Source: Paraneptunicella sp964228975 (lineage in GTDB: Bacteria > Pseudomonadota > Gammaproteobacteria > Enterobacterales > Alteromonadaceae). Taken from it: a stretch of DNA of 13,343 nucleotides. The notes under the pieces were generated by a model, which saw only the letters and a program-made list of their open reading frames with translations, was not told the origin of the DNA and did not search any database. Positions 7,436 through 13,343 of this stretch are shown one piece after another. Position numbers and translations under genes: made by a program. The stretch covers positions 1 through 13,343 of the forward strand of contig CAXRCC010000290.1 of the NCBI GenBank assembly GCA_964228975.1, read 5' to 3'. How positions within the stretch are numbered: the first letter of the stretch is position 1; every line of letters begins with the position of its first letter.

Positions 7436-7615
7436 ATGGCTTGCTTAACTCGCGACCTACAAAAAGCATTGTGTAAATATATTCGTGGACATGTTACGCA
7501 CCCGGTGCGAATGTCTCCTGAACAGCTTAGAAACGATTTGGTTCACAGAGGCGTTTGCCCAAACTATGTCACTCCAGATCAAATGGCGGTGATTTTAAAA
7601 ATTGTGTATCACTAG
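7436..7615 (+). CDS. 59-residue hypothetical small protein
   Basis: An ATG frame of 59 codons with a well-placed ribosome-binding site. I do not recognise it. The product starts MACLTRDLQKALCKYIRGHV and ends MAVILKIVYH. It has no signal peptide or membrane helix. The central segment MSPEQLRNDLVHRGV (26-40) looks like an amphipathic helix followed by a short turn (CPNYVTPDQ) and a second helix, a layout compatible with a small helical binding domain. It is mildly basic, with three cysteines (C3, C13, C41) that are not in a CxxC arrangement. Codon use and the absence of rare-codon clusters look like the neighbours. It lies 225 bases after the protease gene and converges on the alkyltransferase-like gene, leaving 71 bases. 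No function is proposed. Confidence 0.6.
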   Translation: MACLTRDLQKALCKYIRGHVTHPVRMSPEQLRNDLVHRGVCPNYVTPDQMAVILKIVYH

Positions 7616-7641
7616 CTCGGCGCGGCTTTACCTAACCATGG

Positions 7642-7682
7642 GGCTTAAGTTTTAGGGTTGAGGCTTTAGGTTTTAGCGTTTA
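7642..7682. repeat. imperfect tandem duplication in an intergenic gap
   Basis: GGCTTAAGTTTTAGGGTTGA (7642-7661) is followed directly by a related 21-base unit (7662-7682), GGCTTTAGGTTTTAGCGTTTA with one inserted G. About 16 of 20 positions agree. It lies between the convergent small gene and the alkyltransferase-like gene. It could be a remnant of slippage. No hairpin terminator is visible in this gap. Confidence 0.5.
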
Positions 7683-7686
7683 AATG

Positions 7687-8031
7687 TTAGTACTCCAATC
7701 TGAAAAGGAGCTCCGCTAAATCCGGTTGCCATTGAAACTCTGCCATTTTCACACGGTTTTTTAGCACGACAACCCCTTCTTCTTGTAACAATCCTTTTTG
7801 CTTTTCTGCGTATTCCGAGCCCGCAGGAAATGAGATTTGTCCTGAGGTACGCAGCACTCGATACCAAGGCACGCCCATTTCCTTTGGTGCAAACCCCATC
7901 GCTTTCCCCACAAGGCGAGCGCGCCCCGGCAAACCCGCCAAATCAGCAATTTGACCATAACTTGCGACATTGCCTTTAGGAATAAGCAAAGTCGTTTTCC
8001 AAATACGCTGATAATGATCCTGATTTGCCAA
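7687..8031 (-). CDS. atl: alkyltransferase-like protein (ATL, MGMT-family DNA-lesion binder)
   Basis: 114 residues, the small ATL/YbaZ size, without the N-terminal domain of full MGMT enzymes. The MGMT active-site motif PCHRV is here PWYRV (55-59), with W56 in place of the alkyl-acceptor cysteine, so the protein cannot accept an alkyl group. It retains the family's nucleotide-flipping residues: Y25 in ASYGQI and the arginine finger R39 in GRARLVGKAM (positions as in fission yeast Atl1). In known family members ATL binds O6-alkylguanine and hands the lesion to nucleotide excision repair. The start is a TTG with GAGG 5 bases upstream; no ATG lies nearby. The gene follows the TonB-dependent receptor by 32 bases on the same strand with no terminator between, so it may be read from the receptor promoter as well as its own. 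E. coli's homologue is ybaZ (atl). Confidence 0.9.
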   Translation of the reverse strand: MANQDHYQRIWKTTLLIPKGNVASYGQIADLAGLPGRARLVGKAMGFAPKEMGVPWYRVLRTSGQISFPAGSEYAEKQKGLLQEEGVVVLKNRVKMAEFQWQPDLAELLFRLEY

Positions 8032-8063
8032 AATGCCCTCTCTTATTTAGCCCGTATTATCGT

Positions 8064-10142
8064 TTATTGCTGATAGCGAATGGAGAAATACAGCGAACGC
8101 GGTTCGCCCACAAAATAGCGGTAGTTCCCAAAGCCAAAATCGGCGCGCTCCGCGTATTCTTCGTCCAACAAGTTGATTAAACGAAACGCCATGTGCCACT
8201 GCTCATTAAGCTGCCAACCTGTGCGGAAGTTCAATAACTCATGGCCTTCGTAGCTCGCGGTATTTTCTGGGTTGAGGTAATACTCACCCATTTTCGTCCA
8301 CTCTAGCTCCCAAAAATGCTCGTCCTCGCGCCAACCCAACTGAATGTTGGCAATCTTATCTGGCGCAGTGTCGATTTCATTACCCTTGATACTTCCTGCA
8401 CGGCTAATTTGAATATCATTCGCATATTCGTGATCGGCAAAAACGCCGGATGCGCCAATATAAAGGCCATTATCAAACTGGAACCTTGTGGCGATTTCGA
8501 TGCCTTCGTGATCGGTTTCACCGTTATCAATATTTTGCCTGTTCGTGTCTTGGAAGATGTAATTCTCTTTGTTCATATCAAACCAAGTCACATCGTAAAA
8601 CCAACCTGAAACCTGACCTCGTAAACCCACTTCGTAGGCCTTCATTTCCTCTGAATCTAGGTTAGCAATATCCTGGCCCGCTTGAAGCCTAAATAACTCG
8701 GTGGCTTGCGGTGGGCGAAAACCTTGTGAAAACTGCGAATACACAGCGTGATTATCGAAGAGCTGATAATTCATACCCAATTTGTAAGACCAATCGTTAA
8801 AGGTTGGCTTTTGAGACGCTGGACGAGTAAAGCGACAATTCGTCACTTCCGGCGCACATGCGCTGCCCGCTGGCACAAGCGTAGTGTAATCGTAATCCAT
8901 TTTATCGAAACGCGTACCCAAGGTTGCCTTGAGTTTGGGTGTGATTTGCCAGTTGACGTCTGCAAACAGCGCATAGTTTAATGCATCGACTTCGTAGTCA
9001 TAATGCACGCCTTGTGGCAAATGCGGCGCAAATCCATTGGCTTGCTCTTCTTTTAACCAACCTTCAGTCCAGTCAACTTCCGCCCCCACAGAGACCACCA
9101 CATCACGCCATTGTTGTTGATACAAACCTTGAACGCCGTAGCTTCGATGCCCATTGTTTTCCACGGGTTGCCACGGCACAAAATGCATCAAGAATTCCAT
9201 TTGGTTGTAGCGGAAATAGGGCGTAAGTTGCCAAAAACGGTCGTCTGATGGTTGCCAGCGAATACGGCTATACGCCCTTACGCTTTGGCTGTCACGATAA
9301 GCCTCTGGATTGGGATTAGTGCGACGAAGATCGTGATCTTCATACGCTTCGAAGCCTTGAATAAAGCCTGCGGTTTCTTGATTCAAGTTAGTGAATGAAA
9401 CATGATTTTTTATTGATAACGCATCAGCACGATACTGATGCAATAGGTTCAGCTTTTGTTGTTCAAAACCGCTGTCGTCCTTGTATCCACCATCATCAGT
9501 GACATTGCCGTATACCGCAAAGCCGTGCTCTTCGTTCGCTTGCGACAGCACAAATTGCCCACGCATGTATTCGTGTCCGCCCACATCCACTTGCCACTGT
9601 AAGTTCGGCAGCGAGAATACATCTGGGGTAAGAACATTTAGCACACCGTGAAGGGCATTGGCACCGTACAAGGTACTTTGCGGCCCTCTGAGCACTTCAA
9701 TGCCCCCCGCTTGTTCGCTGTTCACGCCAAAAAGCTGATTGGCATTACAAAAACCCGGTGCGCGTAAACTAATTCCGTCTTCAGCCATGAAAAAAGCGCC
9801 GCAACTGCCTGCCCCCGTTAACACTGGCGAACGAATTGCTGTTAAATGCTCTTGCCCGTTACCGCGACTGATCCACACGCCCGGTATACGCTTAAGCGAC
9901 TCATTAATATGCACCGGCGCAATCGCCTTGAGCTGCGCTTCACTCAGTACACTTATATTTGTTGTTGCGGTACGAATCGATGAAAGCTGCTTAGAAGCAC
10001 TTACCACTAAGGTTTCGATATCACCTTGTGCGCCTTGTGTTGCTTGTTCATCGGAGGCGGTCTGTGCAACCGCAAAACCACTAAAAGAAAACAAAATAGA
10101 AGAGAGAGAGGCAGATAAAAAGGAGCGACGGGCGTTTAGCAT
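8064..10142 (-). CDS. TonB-dependent outer membrane receptor
   Basis: 692 residues from the ATG at 10142; an upstream in-frame TTG at 10148 is less likely because AAGG lies 8 bases before the ATG. The signal peptide cleaves after AVA (residue 26). ETLVVSA (about 42-48) is a TonB-box-like segment. The plug (about 48-165) contains SLKRIPGVWISRGNG and IEVLRGPQSTLYGANALHGVLNV, the classic plug motifs. The 22-strand barrel follows, with QGFRPPQATELFRL (473-486) and an aromatic-rich last strand. Two cysteine pairs (C114/C132 in the plug, C429/C436 in a loop) probably form disulfides. It imports a large or scarce substrate with energy from TonB. Position, divergent from a LacI-type regulator and near amylosucrase, suggests a saccharide, as in SUX systems, but motifs do not exclude a siderophore or cobalamin. 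The ATL gene follows at 32 bases. Confidence 0.93.
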   Translation of the reverse strand: MLNARRSFLSASLSSILFSFSGFAVAQTASDEQATQGAQGDIETLVVSASKQLSSIRTATTNISVLSEAQLKAIAPVHINESLKRIPGVWISRGNGQEHLTAIRSPVLTGAGSCGAFFMAEDGISLRAPGFCNANQLFGVNSEQAGGIEVLRGPQSTLYGANALHGVLNVLTPDVFSLPNLQWQVDVGGHEYMRGQFVLSQANEEHGFAVYGNVTDDGGYKDDSGFEQQKLNLLHQYRADALSIKNHVSFTNLNQETAGFIQGFEAYEDHDLRRTNPNPEAYRDSQSVRAYSRIRWQPSDDRFWQLTPYFRYNQMEFLMHFVPWQPVENNGHRSYGVQGLYQQQWRDVVVSVGAEVDWTEGWLKEEQANGFAPHLPQGVHYDYEVDALNYALFADVNWQITPKLKATLGTRFDKMDYDYTTLVPAGSACAPEVTNCRFTRPASQKPTFNDWSYKLGMNYQLFDNHAVYSQFSQGFRPPQATELFRLQAGQDIANLDSEEMKAYEVGLRGQVSGWFYDVTWFDMNKENYIFQDTNRQNIDNGETDHEGIEIATRFQFDNGLYIGASGVFADHEYANDIQISRAGSIKGNEIDTAPDKIANIQLGWREDEHFWELEWTKMGEYYLNPENTASYEGHELLNFRTGWQLNEQWHMAFRLINLLDEEYAERADFGFGNYRYFVGEPRSLYFSIRYQQ

Positions 10143-10405
10143 ACTCAAAGCCTTGTGTGTCCAATAAAAAGACCGAGCAAGCTAGCAAATAGTCTGTTCC
10201 TTCGCAACGCATTAAAGGTAACATTTTCCAAAATAATACCAATTATGCCGTACAACGAATACTGGGATGGAAAGATATTTATTTCTTGTTTTTTAGCCTG
10301 AATAACGCACAATTTTTCATAAATTAATTCATTTAAGTTGAATTTAGCCTCACTTAATTTCAAAGAGCGTAAGCTCATATAAATACTTCACTTTAGTTCG
10401 ACTTA

Positions 10406-10452
10406 AACGTTATTCTGTTCACGTAATGCAACGTTAATTTCTCTCGAGAAAT
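10406..10452. promoter_or_regulatory. candidate LacI-family operator cluster
   Basis: Two AACGTT cores (10406-10411, 10430-10435) and the palindrome ATTTCTC-TC-GAGAAAT (10437-10452, with inner TCTCGAGA) sit within 47 bases. LacI-family operators are commonly even palindromes with a central CG, which all three have. They lie about 200-240 bases upstream of lacI and about 265-310 bases upstream of the receptor ATG, so they would suit control of the receptor. This is inferred from shape alone. Confidence 0.35.
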
Positions 10453-10596
10453 AAACCACTCAATTTAAAACGAGCACAAGGCAAAATCATTTATATACAA
10501 CAACTTAGTGTAATTATTACGCATTTAAAAATAGCATTGCCCATGTAAATTACCAACGTAAATTTAACTCATTAGCCCTTTTTTATATTCACTTCC

Positions 10597-10625
10597 TTGT
10601 GGTATTGTTTAGCTACACTTAAATT
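10597..10625 (+). promoter_or_regulatory. candidate sigma-70 promoter of the LacI-family gene
   Basis: TTGTGG (10597-10602) and TAAATT (10620-10625) are separated by 17 bases. Transcription from here would give a leader of only about 18 bases before the ATG at 10650. The ATG lacks a good Shine-Dalgarno, in keeping with weak expression of a repressor. Confidence 0.4.
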
Positions 10626-10649
10626 TAGTTACATAAGCTTACAAAATAG

Positions 10650-11696
10650 ATGCCGAATCAAAATAAGCCTTTAAACTTGAAAGATGTCGCTCAAATTTTG
10701 GGTGTTTCAACGGCTACGGTATCCAATGCCTTTAACCGTCCAAATCAACTTTCAGAACGCCTGCGTGAACGCATACTCAAAGAATGCGAACAGCTGGGCT
10801 ATCATGGTCCCAATCTTGCCGCCCGCTCGTTGCGCCGAGGCAAATCCGATGTGGTGGCTGTTGTTCTCGCCGACTCGCTTGGTTATAGCTTCTCCGACCC
10901 GGTTGCCAGCCAATTTATGCAAGGTGTGTCGGAAGTGCTCGCTCAACACAATAAGCAATTATTGTTGCTTTCAAGCCAAGTTGGCGGCAAAGAACAAAAT
11001 AGCGCCGAATCGCTACCCGATGGGTTCATCTTCTATGGTGCGCCTTCTGGAGATTGCGAAAAACGCATCATGCGTATGGGTAAACCCGCTGTTGCGGTAG
11101 ATTTCAAAAGCGAAAGCGCGATGAAATTGGTTCAAATTGAAGACCACATTGCCGCGCGAGACGTGGCATTGCACGCCTTCAAAACCCATACCGACAACGT
11201 AGCCGTACTGGGAATGCGCTTAATTCAATCCGATCGCGTTTGCCGCCTAACCTCCGCCGATTTAGAAGGGCAACTTAACGATGTAGCCCACCGCCGCTTG
11301 CGCGGTTACATTGAAGCTGCGCAATCAGCAGGTATCGACTTACCGCCACACATGGTATGGCATGTTCCTGTTAACTCGCCAGAAAATGCGGAAATCGCGG
11401 CAAGGGAAATCCTGACTACGCGTCCTTTGCCACAAACCGTACTGTGCATGAGTGATGTCTTAGCGCTGTCCGTCTTGCGCGTTGCCAAGTCGCTGAATAT
11501 TAATATTCCTGGCGATGTTCAAATTGTGGGATTCGATGGCATCAGCGAATCCGAACGTTGTGATCCGCCATTAACCACGGTGTGCCAACAAAGTATTGAA
11601 AAAGGCCGTATTGCCGCAGAAATGCTTTTAAGCGACAGTGAACAAACCGTGACGACCGTCGGCACGGAGCTGGTCACACGCGGGACCACACGCTAA
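10650..11696 (+). CDS. LacI-family transcriptional regulator, probable sucrose-use regulator
   Basis: 348 residues, the full family length. The HTH is at 9-30 (NLKDVAQILGVSTATVSNAF), followed by the hinge helix region GPNLAARSLRRG (53-64). A periplasmic-binding-protein-like effector domain (about 68-340) starts VVAVVL and ends with VQIVGFDGISESERCDPPLTTV and GRIAAEMLL, all intact. It should bind DNA as a dimer and respond to a sugar. Its position between a divergent TonB-dependent receptor and a convergent amylosucrase gene makes sucrose or a sucrose-derived sugar the most likely effector, in the manner of SuxR/ScrR, but the ligand pocket cannot be read from sequence by eye. It ends 24 bases before the amylosucrase stop, with a hairpin in between. 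Confidence 0.92.
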   Translation: MPNQNKPLNLKDVAQILGVSTATVSNAFNRPNQLSERLRERILKECEQLGYHGPNLAARSLRRGKSDVVAVVLADSLGYSFSDPVASQFMQGVSEVLAQHNKQLLLLSSQVGGKEQNSAESLPDGFIFYGAPSGDCEKRIMRMGKPAVAVDFKSESAMKLVQIEDHIAARDVALHAFKTHTDNVAVLGMRLIQSDRVCRLTSADLEGQLNDVAHRRLRGYIEAAQSAGIDLPPHMVWHVPVNSPENAEIAAREILTTRPLPQTVLCMSDVLALSVLRVAKSLNINIPGDVQIVGFDGISESERCDPPLTTVCQQSIEKGRIAAEMLLSDSEQTVTTVGTELVTRGTTR

Positions 11697-11717
11697 TCGC
11701 CACGTGTTAAACATCAC

Positions 11718-11759
11718 GAGTTACGCCACTATCCACATTAGCTGGTAGGGGCGTAACTC
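11718..11759. repeat. 10-bp-stem hairpin spanning the amylosucrase stop codon
   Basis: GAGTTACGCC (11718-11727) and GGCGTAACTC (11750-11759) are perfect arms. The stem can extend inward by CTA/TAG and CC/GG with an A/G mismatch and one bulged T, leaving a loop of about 9 bases. The amylosucrase stop (TAA, 11723-11721) lies inside the left arm. No T-run follows on either strand, so it is either an atypical terminator or a 3'-end-stabilising structure shared by the convergent lacI and amylosucrase transcripts. Confidence 0.6.
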
Positions 11760-13343
11760 CATCTCTCTTTGTTGTATTTCCCATTCTTCTCCGCTCAGCA
11801 ACTCTTTTGCGCTTGCCTTGCCTAACTGACTAATGATCACATCACTCACGCGCTGTGGATGTTCACTAAAGTTCGCCATCACTAATATATTTTGCGTTTT
11901 GTTGGTGCGTACAAAGCTAAATAAATGCGGGTTATGCGTATCGATAATACGCGTCAACCCTTGGCCAAAAACCTCATGCTGTTTGCGCAGTTGAATCAAT
12001 TTTTTTAAACCTTGTGCAATGGCAAATTGTGCAGAGCTTGCATCCGATGCTATCGCCATCGCTTCATCGGTATGAGCAATGCGATGTACCCAGCGAGAAT
12101 CATGTTGCTTCAGCGGATCATCGCGATATCGATAGTCATTTAACAGTGCCAACTCGTCGCCCGCGTAAAGCAGAGGAATACCGCCAATACTCAAAATAAT
12201 GCCATGAATCATCAACACGCGATCGATAGCATGTTGCGTGAGTATCGGATCGTTTAACGCTAGCGCTTGCTCCAACCCTGCCAGCGATGCCGCTGAGCCA
12301 CACACACGACAATCCCCGTTGCTTGGGTTTTCTTGAAACGCTTCACCTTTGGCAAAGCTGCCTTCAAATCGCCCGGTGTAGAACTGGTTTAAGAAATAGC
12401 GGTGCCCATGCCCATCGATGTGTAATTGATTTGCTACCGCGTCATCAAAGGTCCAGCCCACATCATCATGGCAACGCACGTAGTTAACCCAGCTACAGGC
12501 AGGATCAATATCAAAACTTTTTTGCATGGACGCGGTGAGCAACTGGGTATTGCGAGTGGCTAGCGACTCCCACAAAAGCGCCATCAAAAGTGGGTTATAG
12601 GAAATTTGGCACTCTTGCAAAGAAATATACTTTGCCACTTCGTCTGGGTGGACGATGGCTTCCGATTTAAACGCCACCGCAGGGGCCACAATTTGCAAAC
12701 AGGCGTTAAAGGCTTGAATCAACTTGTGTGCATTGTCTTGATTTTCGCAGGTGGTTCCCATCTCCTTCCAGATAAAAGCCAAGGCATCTAAGCGCAACAC
12801 TTGGCAGCCAATATTGGCCAAAAATAACATCTCTGAGGTGATGGCATTAAATACTTCAGGATTAGCATAATTTAAATCCCACTGAAAGCTATTAAATGTG
12901 GTCCACACCCACTTTTGACTGGCTTCATCGAAGGTAAAATTGCCTCGGCGAACTTGCGGAAAAATCTCGCGTAAATTGGCTTCGTATTGCTCTGGAATGT
13001 GTTTGTCATCAAACATCCAGTAGTAATTTTGATACTGCTTGTCGCCGGCTTTTGCTGCCTGCGCCCACGGATGCTCGTCGGACGTGTGATTGAACACAAA
13101 ATCCAAAACCAAACTAATGCCAGCCTCATTTAACGCTTCAGCGAGCGCGGATAAGTCTTGCATTGAGCCAAGCTGGGGGTTTACCTGACGATAATCAGAG
13201 ACCGCATATCCCCCATCACTTTCGCCTTTGGGCACGGCATAAAGCGGCATCAAATGCAGATACGTCACACCTAAATCCTGTAAATACGGAATGCGCCCTT
13301 TGAGTTTTTCTAAGTCTCCAGCAAAGAGATCAACGTACACCGC
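11721..13343 (-). CDS. amylosucrase (GH13 subfamily 4), 5' end beyond the window
   Basis: 540 residues are visible, and the frame runs off the right edge without a start. The GTG at 13340 is not the start, because family members have about 100 residues before this YVDLFAGDL segment. Amylosucrase cleaves sucrose, releases fructose and adds glucose to an alpha-1,4-glucan (EC 2.4.1.4). Counting from the Val at 13340, hallmarks are SDGGYAV (41-47, D42 of the -1 pocket), FNHTSDEH (83-90), LREIFP (R124), RLDALAF with nucleophile D185, KSEAIVH with acid/base E227, HDDVGWT (H291, transition-state D292, D293), NGDCR (R345) and DSRW (R416, pairing with D42 to block the -1 site). By my alignment from memory, these match D144, R226, D286, E328, H392-D394, R446 and R509 of Neisseria polysaccharea amylosucrase. 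Sucrose hydrolase activity remains an alternative. No signal peptide can be judged. Confidence 0.95.
   Translation of the reverse strand, partial: AVYVDLFAGDLEKLKGRIPYLQDLGVTYLHLMPLYAVPKGESDGGYAVSDYRQVNPQLGSMQDLSALAEALNEAGISLVLDFVFNHTSDEHPWAQAAKAGDKQYQNYYWMFDDKHIPEQYEANLREIFPQVRRGNFTFDEASQKWVWTTFNSFQWDLNYANPEVFNAITSEMLFLANIGCQVLRLDALAFIWKEMGTTCENQDNAHKLIQAFNACLQIVAPAVAFKSEAIVHPDEVAKYISLQECQISYNPLLMALLWESLATRNTQLLTASMQKSFDIDPACSWVNYVRCHDDVGWTFDDAVANQLHIDGHGHRYFLNQFYTGRFEGSFAKGEAFQENPSNGDCRVCGSAASLAGLEQALALNDPILTQHAIDRVLMIHGIILSIGGIPLLYAGDELALLNDYRYRDDPLKQHDSRWVHRIAHTDEAMAIASDASSAQFAIAQGLKKLIQLRKQHEVFGQGLTRIIDTHNPHLFSFVRTNKTQNILVMANFSEHPQRVSDVIISQLGKASAKELLSGEEWEIQQREMELRPYQLMWIVA

Larger units (their letters stand above)
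10143..10649. other. long AT-rich divergent regulatory region (receptor/LacI)
   Basis: About 500 bases without a gene I accept. It holds promoters in both directions and several candidate sites. AACGTT occurs at 10406-10411 and 10430-10435, centres 24 bases apart. A 7-base-arm palindrome lies at 10437-10452. A GAGC-GTAA-GCTC mini-hairpin lies at 10365-10376. Variants of CACTTAATTT recur at 10351, 10389, 10458 and 10616. A 77-residue minus-strand frame (10145-10378) ends 3 bases before the receptor ATG and is noted among the rejected items. The length suggests either a long receptor leader or complex control. Confidence 0.5.

Noticed and set aside
9739..10167. 142-residue plus-strand frame over the receptor N-terminus
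   Set aside because: It is antisense to the signal peptide and plug of a well-supported receptor, without family features or a ribosome-binding site.
10145..10378. 77-residue minus-strand frame ending 3 bases before the receptor ATG
   Set aside because: It starts with ATG and could be coupled to the receptor, but the composition follows the AT-rich gap, the ribosome-binding site is poor and no family is recognised. It is more likely leader sequence.
13341..13343. GTG at 13340 as the amylosucrase start
   Set aside because: The frame continues to the window edge, and known amylosucrases have about 100 more residues before this point, so the gene is cut by the window, not short.
1..13343. Mobile elements, CRISPR arrays or tRNA genes
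   Set aside because: No transposase or integrase, no regularly spaced repeats and no tRNA-like cloverleaf sequence were seen on either strand.

Overview
The window reads as an ordinary chromosomal segment of a marine-type gammaproteobacterium, most likely Alteromonadales. The reasons are the moderate GC content, an AT-rich intergenic style, an amylosucrase (an enzyme described from Alteromonas among others), a TonB-dependent receptor beside a LacI-type regulator, and a TetR/RND-transporter/LolA-like cassette. The genus is a guess from gene content. I see no transposase, integrase, tRNA, rRNA or CRISPR array.

Layout, left to right. (1) 1-800: a solitary gene for a small TIR/nucleoside-deoxyribosyltransferase-like fold protein with a GTG start, closed by a strong hairpin terminator. 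(2) 809-4821: an envelope lipid or hydrophobe transport cassette. A two-gene minus-strand operon encodes an RND/MMPL-family transporter (GTG start) followed by a LolA-like periplasmic protein, and a TetR regulator is divergent from it. The shared promoter region carries repeated GGTTGAC elements and two inverted repeats that are candidate operators. (3) 4911-6284: an orphan GAF-domain sensor histidine kinase on the minus strand. (4) 6491-8031: a YgjP/M48-like zinc metalloprotease with an unclear start, a 59-residue small gene with a good ribosome-binding site (7436-7615), and an alkyltransferase-like DNA-lesion-binding protein whose alkyl-acceptor cysteine is replaced by tryptophan. (5) 8064-13343: a carbohydrate locus with a TonB-dependent receptor (minus), a divergent LacI-family regulator (plus) behind a long AT-rich intergenic region, and an amylosucrase (minus) that runs off the right edge without its first ~100 residues.

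How the parts work together. The TetR protein probably represses the RND/LolA-like operon. The LacI-family protein probably controls sucrose use. Its neighbours suggest a SUX-like arrangement (outer-membrane receptor, regulator, sucrose-cleaving glucosyltransferase), with the inner-membrane transporter expected beyond the right edge. Three convergent gene junctions (742/809, 4821/4911, 11696/11721) are each marked by an inverted repeat. In two of them one arm contains the stop codon of the minus-strand gene. Nothing here is clearly a new system. The best leads are the TIR/NDT-like orphan, the small 59-residue gene, the junction hairpins and the receptor-amylosucrase link.
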